From positions 296,670 through 360,076 of the forward strand of contig BFEA01000216.1 of NCBI GenBank assembly GCA_003427395.1: 63,407 bases of DNA. The letters are read 5' to 3'. This document shows, in pieces, positions 32,700-44,339 of this stretch. Position 1 is the first letter of the stretch, and each line of letters begins with the position of its first letter. The position numbers and the translations under genes were made by a program. The DNA is from Chara braunii (lineage: Eukaryota > Streptophyta > Charophyceae > Charales > Characeae). The notes under the pieces were generated by a model. It worked only from the letters and a program-made list of their open reading frames with translations. It had not been told where the DNA came from and searched no databases.

Positions 32700-34410
32700 G
32701 ATACTACATGGGTGGTGCCTGCAAGATTGTGTTGGTGGAATCGGCAGATCGCCTTGCCAGAGTAAGAATGCGAGATTTGAGTGTTAGGAGCCGAGGAGTT
32801 TTGACATTGAGTAGAAGAAATAAACTCGTTAGTAGGGGTGAATGAGCAGGCTCTTTGACTATCGAGCTTGGTGTCGGGGGTCCCGCTTGATGGCATACTA
32901 ATGCAGATTTGCATTTCGGACGAGGTTCGATTGCTGAACTCTTCGGCATGACTGGCGGTCGGGCATGCTTGGCTGGTGCTCGTTTCCCGTGCATACAAGC
33001 CAGGCGGAGTCTGATACAGACGCATCAAGCAGTGATACTAATAAACTCTCAGAGGTTCAAACTCAAAGGACGGTATAATACAGTTAGTTCTGTGAAGATT
33101 CTTGTGTTGCGATAAAAAAGAGGAGAGGGGTCAGTCCACATGCTAAGACTTGTGTCGTTCTTGGACTGTGTATCGCAGCGAGTCCAGTTAGAGTTCTGCA
33201 GTAAAGCTTGAACTGGGTTGCTAGATAACGCTGTTGACTTGGGATAGGGGTTACTGTTTCAGTCTGACACAGTTGTGGAAGCCTGAGAGGTGTAGCTATG
33301 TAGCGAGGTCATTATAGTTGTGACGTATGAGCACTGTGCAAGAACTGTACCCCCTGAGGCACCAGGCTATGCACGCAGTGAGTTGTTGTATCTCCTGCTG
33401 AAGCTGCGCTGCACTACAACTACCATTCGTATGGTAGCATACAACTATTAAGCACTACAGTGCGTTAGTACAAGAGAGCGTCATTTGTGTTATCGAATTC
33501 AGCATGGGTTGCTATTGATAGTGAGCTGTGCCAGAATGCGTTGCGGTGGCTGAAATCGGATACTGCTAGTGACGTACTGTATGACCATACGCTGTTATAC
33601 CCTGCAACGGAGCTTACTGTGGCAGTGTGACTGCTGTTGACTAAGTAGGTTGCGCTTTACTATATGCTGCTACGCATCGTCGACAATCTGACGAAGAGTG
33701 AAGGGAGTGTGGACTATGGCTGGGCGACGATGATATCCGAGATCGAGGAAGTGGGGCTTGGTGGTATGATCAGGCTTGGAGGGGGGGGGGGGGGGGGGGG
33801 GGGGGAAGGGGGGGGGGGGGGGGGGGGGGGGGGGGTAGTGTTGCGAACTAGAGGTTCGTAAGGAGGGGCTACTTCGGCAATGTGATTTCGTTGACCAAGC
33901 TGTCAGTTCTGGCCACCATTGCGGGGCCCTCAAGCGAGTCAAGGTATCAAGGCCCTCTCCCGCGAGTCTGAGTGCACCCCTCTTGTATCTGAGAGTCTAA
34001 ATTTTTTTTTTTCTGCCTTTCTTACTCTAAGTCTAATCATGATCTGAGAGGAAGGCGGCAGGCGGGATTGCAACCCGTAGGACCGCAGCAAGACCTTGTG
34101 GGAGGTCAACCCACCGATTGCGGGAGCTCTGCCGGAGTCCAGACGGGGTTCTGAAGGCAGGGAACACTCAGGTATAATTTCGTCTGACACGTGTGATCCC
34201 TTCCCCTAATTGTTATCCCTTAGGTATCTGAATATAACTATGGAAGGATATTACTTTTTGTTTTGCTATGCATGTCAGGACATGTTTTGTGAAAGGCTAA
34301 ATGAACAAGTATATATGAGAGTTCAAGTAAACTATCGAGCAAATTCAGGCAAAATGAATTGGGGGGAAGGTGGGAGAAAGGTGTTTTGCATGCGTTTGAC
34401 CATGTCAACC
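32700..34410. other. Non-coding stretch
   Basis: No recognised gene. Includes a long G run (33778-33836). Confidence 0.45.
33778..33836. repeat. Poly-G tract
   Basis: Nearly uninterrupted G run with one AA interruption near 33806. Its length is likely unreliable in the assembly. Confidence 0.9.
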
Positions 34411-34411
34411 C

Positions 34412-35660
34412 AAGGCTGGACCCCTCTAAGTTGAGTGGGTTCAGTGCTATGTTTTATTTATGTTTGTTGGGCTGACTATATGATTTTTAGGCTGGGCCTA
34501 TCCTAAGTTAGACGGTCCAGCCACTTGTTTTCCTTTGGGGTTTCTGAACAGGAGGATGGGCACCCTAAGTTGGGCAGGCTCAGAATCCTAATGTTTCTTT
34601 TGGTTGTTGAAAACAGAGCTGGGAATATTCTAAGTTGCGTAGCCCTGACTCTGTGTGTGTTTTCTTTTGGGGGGGACAAGGGCATAAGACTAAGCGTACC
34701 CCTAAGTTGGGGCGGCTTAGCCATAAGCTATGAACTAAAGGTCAACCAAAAGTATAAAACCTTGATATATATTACGTGAATCTATATCGGCTGAAAGACC
34801 GGGCACCTTAAGTTGGGAAAACCAGTCAGTAAGTCAGGTAGAAAAAAAAGAGAAGAGAAGCAAGTGAAGAATATAATGAAGGTAACCGGGGCAGGTTGAG
34901 TGTACCCTTAAGTTAGGGCGGTTCAGTCTTATGCTCGTGATAATATAAAAAGTCAGAGAGTTAGTATAAATTTGTTTTTATTTTCCCTTCTAAACACAAG
35001 GCAGGATTGAATGTCTCCCTAAGTTGGATAAGTCTGATTATCTGCCTAACAAGAAATAAAAATATAAAGTTTGTAGAAGTATATCAATGGTTGTTCTCTT
35101 ATATTGTCGTTGTGGAGACTAAGCATATACCCTTAAGTTAGGCCGACTTAGCCGTACGTCGTTTGTGATTGTTCAGGCAGATCAAGCGTACTTTTAAGTT
35201 AGGGCGGCCTGGTCATATTGTCTTATGTACCTAAAACTGTTTAGGCTCGCTAGGCGTACCCTTAAGTTAGGGTGGCCTAGTGATATGCTTTTGTCGTTGA
35301 TGTTATGTAGGTTGGACGTAACCTTAAGTTAGGGCGGTCCGACCTTTTGTCGTCCGTGCTTGTTTTAGGCAGGTTAGGCACACCCCTAAGTTGAGGCAGC
35401 CTAATCCTATGCCCTATGTAACTTTGTCTAGAGCTGGCTAGGCATACTCTTAAGTTAGGGCAGTCTAGTTTTATGCTTCATGTCGTCAGTTAAGTAGAAG
35501 CCAGACGTACCCTTAAGTTAGGGCGGTCTAGTCATATGGTTTATGACTAGAGTCGATGTGGTGTTGGACAAACCCTTAAGTTAGGGTAGTCCAGTTGTGC
35601 GTACTTTACTTGTTACTTAGGCAGGTTGGACATACCCTTAAGTTAGGGCATTGTCTGATC
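34412..35660 (+). repeat. Array of 17 hairpins with conserved TAAGTT loop and covarying stems
   Basis: Each unit has an outer stem of 5-9 bp, a short GTA-like bulge, an inner stem CCCT/AGGG (or CCCC/GGGG) and the loop TAAGTT. The outer stems differ between units but stay complementary: CTGGACCC/GGGTTCAG (34416/34437), GGCTGGGCC/GGTCCAGCC (34490/34514), CTAAGC/GCTTAG (34690/34715), GATCAAGC/GCCTGGTC (35180/35207), CGCTAGGC/GCCTAGTG (35248/35275), AGGTTGGAC/GTCCGACCT (35309/35337), GGTTAGGC/GCCTAATC (35372/35399), GTTGGAC/GTCCAGT (35563/35589). Four units (near 34556, 34617, 34798 and 35003) pair less well. All units face the same way. Spacing is 60-115 bp at first and 61-68 bp after 35119. No coding capacity. 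Confidence 0.9.
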
Positions 35661-37370
35661 GTATGCCATAAGTAAGGGGGACTTAAAAGGGGAAGGAACT
35701 GAGAGGTGTAACTAACTACTTGGACCAAATTGATGTGGGATTGTGAGAGATGTTTTTTTATGCATGCTTGTGGACTCTCACTCTGGGCGTCCTTTTCTAT
35801 ATGTTAGCTGCTTAGATGCTCGCCAAGTGCTGGAGCCATAGGTAGATGAGATGGATGATGGGAGGGAGAGTTTGGGATAAAGATAGGACTGACCTTACTT
35901 GAAGATAAAATTGATGATAACTCGCGATACCATCTTTTGGAAGGGATCGTGTAAACTATCTTCAATCCTAACTATCAAGCAAGTGTCAGAAGTTAGTCCC
36001 AAGTATAGCTTTGTTTTGTCTTTTTTGTTTTTAACTTTGTATAAATCTTGGCAGCCTCCTGTTCCTACGAGAAGCGCTGCCGAAATTTTTACAAATCTGA
36101 AAGAGTTAGTCGTTTTCGGGCTCATATAAATTCTGGAAAGACGCTTTTCCTACGAGAAGCGCTGCCGAAATTTCGTAGAACTTGAGGAGTTAGAATATTT
36201 TTCAGCTAGGAGTTACTTGGCAAATCTACCTTGAATAGAGGAGAGGCTCAGTGGATTGATACTAGTAAGGGGAAATGATAATAAGATTAGTAGAGGACCT
36301 AGGCTACGAATGAGGGAGCCTTGGCATAAACATAAGTAGTATTTTTCTTTGGCCTGTAATGTGATGCAGGTTTCCGTATTTTGATTGAAGGCTTGATCTG
36401 TTCAGCATGATCCTTCAAAAGGATCGTTCTACTGCTATTACTGATAACAGGTCGGTTGCCGATTCGTCGGTTCACGACTCAACTTTCCTGTTCCTTCTTC
36501 TTCTCAACCTAAGGCCTTGGCCCTTGCCGAGTTTTATGTTTTCTTGGGTTTTCACCCAGACTCTTTATAAATGGTCATTTCTTAAAGACTGAGTATGTTT
36601 GTTGAAGAATGGTGGGGAAAAGGTTGGGCTTGTGTGCATAAGGCAGGGTGTGAGCTGCAGAAGGTTGAAAAATTGACCCCTTTTAGTGTGTGTGATGTTG
36701 TTTGAATATTGTGCTTATGATTGCAGGTATGTATGGAAGAATCCCGATCGAGTCTTGTTGAGTGATTATGTTTTGAATCCAGATGGGCAACCCACACAAC
36801 TGTCGTGAGAGTGAACTACCACGCAACTCTTCGTCTTGACTGCGATTGTCCTTTTTTTTCTCGCTTTAATATTGTGGCAAGTAATGTAGGCATATGTTCG
36901 GGTAACCCTCATGGGGCTATGCGGCCATGTGCTTACGCTGTCTCTTTTCCTCGTTGGTCTAGTTGGGCGAACGTTAGTCCTGAGCCTGGAGTTCGAGGTC
37001 CTTGTCCAAGACGTCCCAGGTCTTAGGCTCAACACAGAAGGGGTTACCCCTCGCACGGAGGCTGAGTTACTTGCGCACACGATGCTGTTCCGGGGAAACA
37101 GGAGCGCCACGAGGCTGAGGGGTTGTCCCCCAACAGCTCAGTCCGGCGGGGCGTTATGCTTCCTTTTGCTAAAATGTTATTTTCTTGTTTTCCTTGTTTT
37201 AATTTATTTTGGAGGAACGATAGAGTTCCGGGTGGAAGGGCTAGCGTGTCGCTAGTGATACGCCAGATAACTCACCACCGCTCCGAATGCCTTCCTGCCC
37301 TAGGGACCATCTTACCCCGCACCCTCCAGGACACCTCAGGCTGCTGAAGACGGTAAGGCCCTCAGGCCGG
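35661..37370. other. Non-coding stretch with short tandem repeats
   Basis: Holds an 86-bp-period duplication (36061-36180) and several GGGTTACCC-like small hairpins (about 36895, 37043). No recognised gene. Confidence 0.45.
36061..36180. repeat. Two copies of a ~27-bp block, 86 bp apart
   Basis: TTCCTACGAGAAGCGCTGCC followed by GAAATTT occurs near 36062 and 36148. Confidence 0.9.
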
Positions 37371-37376
37371 TTTTGC

Positions 37377-37432
37377 GCGCGCTAAAGGGTTACCCCCCTT
37401 AGCGCGCATTTTAGCCGACGCCTAAGTGTCGA
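37377..37432 (+). repeat. Double hairpin module, copy 1
   Basis: Arms GCGCGCTAA (37377-37385) and TTAGCGCGC (37399-37407), then AGCCGACGCCTAAGTGTCGA at about 37413-37432, itself a CGACGC/GTGTCG hairpin with one G-T pair. A diverged copy lies near 38049. Confidence 0.75.
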
Positions 37433-38048
37433 GAGCAACCCCATGGCTCAAATGAGGCCTCTTGGGTATGAGCACCACATAATGCGCCGTCATCATGACT
37501 GCTTGCGTAGGACTGCATGGTTGATCGGTATGTATAGGTTTGGCGTCCGCATGGTTTTATACTTACCAATTTTCGCATTTGAAAGTTATGGGTCAAGCGG
37601 AAAGGGCAAAAGTGGGTTATGGCCAGTAGACCAGAGCTTCGGCAGTGCGAAACGACGCGCGGATGGAGTACTAGTCCTAGTCGGCCTATGGGGGGCCGCA
37701 TACGAGCTTCCGACGCTTCGAACACCGGTTTGCACACATGTCTGATTTGGGCATTACCCGCACGTACCTTCCGTACGGACATATGCCCCTTCCATTTGAT
37801 AAGGTCTATCAGGTTATACAAGTTGGAATATGGGCTAGGCAGAGAGAGAAAAGGGGTGAGCCTCTTTCTCTATCTGCGTTTGCTTACTCTTTGGGTTTTC
37901 ATGGTTGGACGTTGTAGTTCGTGGCAGCCGTCAAAGTCAAACCCCTTGATTTTTTGCTACCACGACAACCCTGAAGCTGTCTACTCAACCCCTCTCCACA
38001 GGGTGCAGAAGAGGGTGTGGTCTTCAACCGCACTTGGCGGTTGTCTAG

Positions 38049-38100
38049 CGTCGAGAGGGTAACTCCTCAACGTGGTTGTCAGCCGACACTTGAGTGTCGA
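38049..38100 (+). repeat. Double hairpin module, copy 2
   Basis: Arms CGTCGAG and CTCAACG (six of seven pairs) around AGGGTAACTC, then AGCCGACACTTGAGTGTCGA (38081-38100), a perfect CGACAC/GTGTCG hairpin. Diverged similarity to copy 1 continues for about 200 bp downstream (GCATGG(T/C)TG(A/G)TCG(A/G)TATG and AAAGTTATGGG are shared). Confidence 0.7.
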
Positions 38101-38539
38101 ACACGACCCTCGAGATTATCAAGGGTCGTGCGGTAGCGAGTACTACATAGCACTCCATCAGCGCAAACGCTCGCACATGCCCGCATGGCTGGTCGATATG
38201 AGGAGGCCATGCACTCGCGCGACTCTTATACGAAAGTCCAGCACGAGATACCTATCTGATTCTCGCTGCAAAAAGTTATGGGTAGGATACTGAAGGGACT
38301 AGGAGTGTTGTTGTGTTGTAGTGTTGTTTGTGGTGGCATTGTTGCGTCATTTAGTTTTATATGAGTGCGAGTGTTGTGGTGTAACGCGTGGTGTGTGTGA
38401 TGCGTCCTAGTCGACCGGCGCTGAGTCGCGTTTGGGACCTCAGCCCCCCACTGCGTCGATTCGCGTGCGGGTTCGATTTTTGGGCGTTCGACTGCGCGTA
38501 CCCCCTATGCTACAACGAACAAGAAACGCCCTCGGTTGG

Positions 38540-38638
38540 GCACTCGGCCGGAGCGGCAAACGCTCTCCGAGGCAAGTCCTGCAAAATCCTGCGTGACACG
38601 GCCTGGAGGGGCCCCGTGCGGGACCGATGCGCTCGACA
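38540..38638 (+). repeat. Copy of the retroelement LTR-end sequence
   Basis: About 90% identical to 19104-19202 (GCACTCGGCCGGAGCG to ATGCGCTCGACA), stopping exactly at the CA that abuts the primer site upstream. Candidate 3' LTR end or part of a solo LTR. No inverted partner is seen here. Confidence 0.8.
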
Positions 38639-38639
38639 G

Positions 38640-39315
38640 CGGTATAGTGGGCTTCGGCGTCTGCGTCAAGGTGTCGCATTTTCGACGGCGGGCGACCAGG
38701 ACGCAAAGTGGGTTTTTAGGGGGCAAAAGTTTGAGGGGGACCGATCCTTGGCAAAATTGGGGACTACCTACAGGCAGCTCTGGAATGTCCGGGACTTTTG
38801 AAAAAAGCAAGGACCAGTCCTCGGGTGGAAGTGGGCCCCAAAAAGAAGTGGGGGTGGGGTAACAGTCCTCAGGCTTAGGCGTTGAGGCCCGTCTTCTCAA
38901 AACAGGGAGGTCAGGCACAACGAAACAGGCGTTTTGCAAGAGACACCTTTGGCGATTTTCTGTGCTCGGAGGAACCCGCAGAAAAATCTGAAATTTTGAG
39001 AATCCATATATGAGGTCGTGTTCTTTCTAGGAAAAATATTAGAACATTTAAAAAAAATAATTTAGACCGAGAAATAATCGTCGCGCCGATTGGGCACATG
39101 TTCCATTTTTGCCATTCAGCCATGTGTGGGCCAACTTAAAAAGTACTACAAATTCAGTGAGTTTTCACTCTCAGTAGAATGCGTGAAAAAACCTGAAAAT
39201 TGGAGTACTCGTAGATTTTGTTGTGATCTTTCCAGGAAAAACACTAAATAAATTTAAAAAAATAATTCCAAATGCGAAATAGATTGCGACCGCAATTTGA
39301 CCCATATTTCAAATT

Positions 39316-39320
<5 letters not shown>
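38640..39320. other. Non-coding stretch
   Basis: Weakly GC-rich, then AT-rich. No recognised gene. Confidence 0.4.
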
Positions 39321-39379
<59 letters not shown>

Positions 39380-39814
39380 NNNNNNNNNNNNNNNNNNNNN
39401 NNNNNNNNNNNNNNNNNNNNNNNNNNNNNNNNNNNNNNNNNNNNNNNNNNNNNNNNNNNNNNNNNNNNNNNNNNNNNNNNNNNNNNNNNNNNNNNNNNNN
39501 NNNNNNNNNNNNNNNNNNNNNNNNNNNNNNNNNNNNNNNNNNNNNNNNNNNNNNNNNNNNNNNNNNNNNNNNNNNNNNNNNNNNNNNNNNNNNNNNNNNN
39601 NNNNNNNNNNNNNNNNNNNNNNNNNNNNNNNNNNNNNNNNNNNNNNNNNNNNNNNNNNNNNNNNNNNNNNNNNNNNNNNNNNNNNNNNNNNNNNNNNNNN
39701 NNNNNNNNNNNNNNNNNNNNNNNNNNNNNNNNNNNNNNNNNNNNNNNNNNNNNNNNNNNNNNNNNNNNNNNNNNNNNNNNNNNNNNNNNNNNNNNNNNNN
39801 NNNNNNNNNNNNNN

Positions 39815-39853
<39 letters not shown>
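39321..39853. repeat. (CT)n microsatellite spanning an assembly gap
   Basis: CT units run into 435 Ns (39380-39814) and resume after them. The assembler could not cross the repeat. Confidence 0.98.
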
Positions 39854-39858
<5 letters not shown>

Positions 39859-40010
39859 TGAGCTTTTAGTCTCATTGATTTGGGCTGCGTTCCCCGCGCC
39901 CACACGGTACACAATTGTGTATAGTGAACATGACAAAATATAAACACAATATCATCATTGACTTAGGTGCCCGGGTGCGCAGACCGTAGTTTGTGTGTTG
40001 AGTGTACAGA

Positions 40011-40330
40011 TGCCCTGTGGCTCAGTGGTTAGGGCACCAGTTGGAAATCCGCATTGTGGTCTGAGGTTGTTGGTTCGAAACTTTGCACCTCCGCGCAGGA
40101 GACCGGCCACCGTTCACATAACCCACAACCATCCGCACACTCCCTGGGGCTGACATAGGTAAAATTATTACAGACACCGATTGTGCACCACCCAAAGGCT
40201 TTCGTCCGGATGTTGTATGCTGGGCTATGAGGGGTTGCCTGATGTTCTTGGTCCATGGGGTTGTCTGGATGCTTGCACATTTGTCCCTTACTGGAACTCA
40301 ACAATGTTTTAGCTCGGTAGGCACTGGTAA
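40011..40330 (+). mobile_element. tRNA-derived SINE-like head
   Basis: TGGCTCAGTGG (40018-40028) fits the polymerase III A box and GTTCGAAAC (40073-40081) fits the B box, 55 bp apart as in a tRNA. The intervening sequence no longer folds convincingly as a tRNA. The 3' end of the element was not defined, so the end coordinate is a guess. Confidence 0.45.
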
Positions 40331-42260
40331 CTGATAAGCATGATTTCAGGGTTCAAGGCTTGATACTGAAAAAATAAGTTCACGAAAAAGACATTGTGGG
40401 GATACAAATCAGGGCTGTGGGCGCTTATCACGTAGTATTGGTTACCTTAGGGCTCTGCTTGTGGGGGCATGGGCTCTGGGTGGGATTTGATTTTGGACTC
40501 CATTGGGGGAAGGTCGGTTGGACACTCTCCCTACTGGAGGATTGGGGCCCTTGCAGTATTGGCTGTCTTAGGGGTCCTCTTGGATGGTGTAGCGCTGGAT
40601 AAGCCCTGATGGAAGATACTGTCGGGGCAACTGCATCAGAGGCTATCTCACCGTGTCGGGCAGCTCAAGCCTTACACCGCCCTTTACTTCCTTTTCAAAG
40701 CCTACAGTTGAGGGTCGGATTTCGCACGGTGGCTTGTTCCGACTGTTTTCACCTTGCGGACCGAGCTGACGAGAGACGATTGGATTATGGGGGATGGATG
40801 ACACAAGAAAAACCAAGCTCGGGGGAGACTATGGGAGAATACGGCCCAAGGAGGGTGAATTTTCTCAGGCTCGACGGTAACCGGATAGTTTATTATTTCA
40901 ATAAAAACATGCAATTCTAATGCTAAACGGGTGATCCGAATTCGCGACCGTTATTGAATTATAATTACGAAATGAAGGTATCTCAAGAGTTGCGTTGGAC
41001 GTTCCGTCGAAGTATGGTGAGTCTCTAAGTGCCACCCTAGGATTCAATTTTTGAGAGGCATCTCAATGGAAAGTGGTCGACCATTGATAAAGAGCGTCAA
41101 CAGCTGTGACGCGTGAAACCACGTGAATAGGGAAAACATATCAAATTGGGCGGTACTTTCTAACTGGCGCAGGAATAACTTTAATGGCGAGGGCTGAGAA
41201 CTAGACCGTGAATGACGAAGGAGTGTTATCGCGAGTGTCACGATGCCGGATTGTTCGTTTTTCGTGAAGGGTTGAGAGCCTATGTTAAATTGATTGAGGG
41301 CCACCGCGGTCCTTTGGTGGATCATTGAGGATTTTTGGACCTGGAGGCTAAATTCAAACTCGGGAGTGAAGGTCTGTGACCAAACTGCCGCAATCTCCGG
41401 ACACCCGATTTTTTGGTCTCGCTGTTAGAGCAAACACCCTTACAAGGGTATTTGCTCATGTTTTTGCATCCGATACAGTATCGACGCTGATTGTCATGAC
41501 GGGGACAGTTTGGAGTAAAAAGTGAGATTTTTATTGGCATGGCACCGTTAAGCAAACTTCTTGACCACTGAGGCCGAGGTTGCTAGGTGGCCATACGCAG
41601 TGATACGACGTGTACAGCAACCAATAGGGGTTAGTAAAAAAGTTAAGTCTCCGACCGCGAGGGCTAGAGGGTTGGAAAGAAAACAAGAAAAGGTCACGCG
41701 GGATGTGGCGACCACGATCTAAATCAGTCGAAGGTTCAGGCGGTAAGGCAAAAATAAATTCGATCGAGTCCAGGGGTGTCGGACGGACCGGTATAGAAGA
41801 ACCGGCGGGTTGTGCCGCAACAAACTTGAAAACGAACTGAAAATTTAATATAAACCTCAGTCATGTGGTCGGGGCAGCCGAAAGGAACATGTTGCCTGCC
41901 ATACCAGGCGGTTGCGACCAACACTGGCCTAAACTAACCATAAAAAGAAGGTCGTAGGTCTGTTATACCGACAAAACAAAGTCATGCACTCTACTTATAG
42001 CATGTTTGTTCCTGTTCTAATAGAATTAGGAGCCAACCTAATAGGTACATGTGCGGATTGATATGCCAGAGGTACGGGGATCGAGTCTATCCTGCCCTCT
42101 GACGAACTCTTTTTTAGCAATGACCAAGGTAGGTCATGCTCTTTCAAACCCCACTTCCGATCAACGGGGCTTCAACCCATGACCAATAGGTTAGAAGATA
42201 GAAGCTAGGCTCCTTCCCGTGGCAGAAACCCGATAGGTGGCGGACTCAACACTTAAAAGG
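40331..42260. other. Non-coding stretch
   Basis: No recognised gene. Contains the second AC-loop hairpin (41428-41457). Confidence 0.4.
41428..41457 (+). repeat. Hairpin with AC dinucleotide loop (family member 2)
   Basis: Arms GAGCAAACACCCTT and AAGGGTATTTGCTC around AC, with 13 of 14 pairs and one C-A mismatch that a G-to-A transition would explain. Followed by TTTTTGCATC as in the 29887 copy. Confidence 0.85.
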
Positions 42261-42741
42261 TGGTTCAATTAGATTTTTTTTTTTTTTTCCCTTAAATTCT
42301 TGATGAATTTTTATATCTTTTTTTTTTGTTGATATTCGCATAGATTGTATTCTTAATACTCCTCTGAATATGTGGAGAATTTATGCGAGAGTCACCATGA
42401 ATTACAGGGGCACCGAGGATAAGAAGCAACGATCCTGAACTAACCAAGGAGAGTGAAATTTTTCGCAAAATATGGAAACATGCACCAATGTAATGCTAAT
42501 AGTATGACAATATTCACGAACCCCAGGAAGCACGAAGAATTTAACAGTGTTTTCATTAAAAATGAAATGTTTCATAAAAAGTAAACATACCTAAATTGTC
42601 AATTTTCGATAAAACACACGATGATATTTACAAACAGGGTAAAAAGTTTTTTGATATATAAAGAATATAATCATGAAAAGTTTAACGAATTTTGAAATAT
42701 ATAAAAAAAATTGCAGTCCTTTTTGTTGGTAACAAAAAAAG

Positions 42742-43430
42742 AAAAACTTCAGAGTAACATTCAAAATGATATATGAATATCGGGAAAAAAAAAATGTCTT
42801 TCATGTGAGACTTTGAAAACTTCATATGCCGGGCAAAGCAAAAAACTTCAGAGTAGCATTTAAAATAATACAGGAAATATCGCAAAGCAAAAAGTGTCTT
42901 TTCTGGAAGAGGGGCCACCATCATATGCCCACCAAAGGGGCCTCCGTCCCTTGTCATTTAAGAAAGAACCAAAGTGCATAAAAGGAAATATAAAAACATG
43001 ATCAGGGCCCCGGGCATATAGCACCCTGATTTGCTGTAAAAAAAACATTTGTCCTCGTTCATATACCCACCAAAGGGGCCTTCATCCCTTGCATCTCTAA
43101 ATATTGTCACTTAAGAAAAAAACAAAGTGCATAAAAGAAAATCTAAAAACATGGTCAGGACCATGCACAGATAGCACCCCAATTTGCAATAAAAAAAATA
43201 TTTTGTCATCGTTATACTTTCGACTTCACTAAGTTAGCTATCTTCTATTGCAAACTGTCAAATTTTTAAAAACAGGGCTATCATTTTCTCCATGATGTGT
43301 AGGGTCCCTTTACATCTCTAATTGTCGTCACTTAAGAAAAAAACAGAGAACGAGAGTGCATAACCTCAAAAAATATGGTCAAGCCCTTGACAGATAGCAC
43401 CCCGATTTGCAATAAAATAAACATTGTGAC
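42742..43430. repeat. AT-rich tandem repeats
   Basis: AAACTTCAGAGTA(A/G)CATT repeats at about 42744 and 42843. A longer unit with CACTTAAGAAA, AAAGTGCATAA and AGATAGCACCCCGATTTGCA recurs three times (about 42920-43060, 43062-43215 and 43285-43430). It lies downstream of the DUF7869-like gene's 3' end. Confidence 0.8.
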
Positions 43431-44339
43431 TTTGAACTTAAGACTAAGCAAGGTTAGTTTAGCCTATCTTCTACTGTAAACTATTCAATCTTGTGGTATC
43501 ATTTTGTCCATGATGTACATGGTCCTTGTATTCTACATGCGTATTTATTCTCTCATATTCCCGCAAGAGGAGATGTCAAAGATATTTGATTGTCGTGTCA
43601 ACAAGACCATCCACTAATGTTTTCAACATCGGTTGTTCTCTTATTGCTGTCCAAAATTCTGCTCGTCTTCGCATATCAATGTTATCTGTATTGGACGTGC
43701 TTGTACTTTCAGAATAATCGTTAAAAATAAGAAACGACACCTTGCAACGTCATTGGATACACGCCGCCGTAGAAAATAATGTCATAAACTTGAAATTATT
43801 GTAGTAGAACTTCACCTCAGAGTAAAAAAATTGTAAGAATGACGCAAACACCTCTCGCGGGTACATTCCAGACCCGCAACACCAACGACCACAAATGTAG
43901 AGAGACAACCGAGGACAATGTTCCCGATTGTGTGGTTCGACGTCCACACCTTGGGCACCGACTATCGAATCCGGAAAAATGACTTCAAAAATGAAAAATA
44001 TTACCCCCATCTCATGCCACATGTTTCTTCCCCATACGATGCTACTGGGCGGTCATCCGGTGGTTACAAATGGTTTAACCATTCCGCGAAACAACAAAAT
44101 ACGGTTTAAACATAATTAAACGAGACAACATTGAGAATGCTGTTGTGATAAATTTTAAAATAAACGCAACAAACGATGAAATTGTCATTGGATAGTCATC
44201 TCATAGGCGCAAGTGGTTGGAAAATTTATGAAAAAGCAAAATATAACCATATGCCCGTACTTGGAATGAGATAAAATTTATATAAGAAGAAAATTTAAAA
44301 TAAACGATACCTAACATTCTCCATCATCCAGAAGATCAA
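43431..44339. other. AT-rich non-coding stretch
   Basis: No recognised gene. Possibly the 3' flank of the DUF7869-like element. Confidence 0.4.

Noticed and set aside
34412-35660. Telomere-like (TTTAGGG)n array
   Set aside because: CCCTTAAGTTAGGG resembles telomere units only locally. The units are 60 bp or more with variable stems, not a telomeric tandem.
37838-37858. Purine tract followed by TG as a firm polypurine tract and 3' LTR start
   Set aside because: The expected LTR homology with 18721-18940 is not visible, so it is kept only as a weak candidate within a finding.
42040-42110. GATCGAGTC B-box match
   Set aside because: No convincing A box upstream and no tRNA-like fold.
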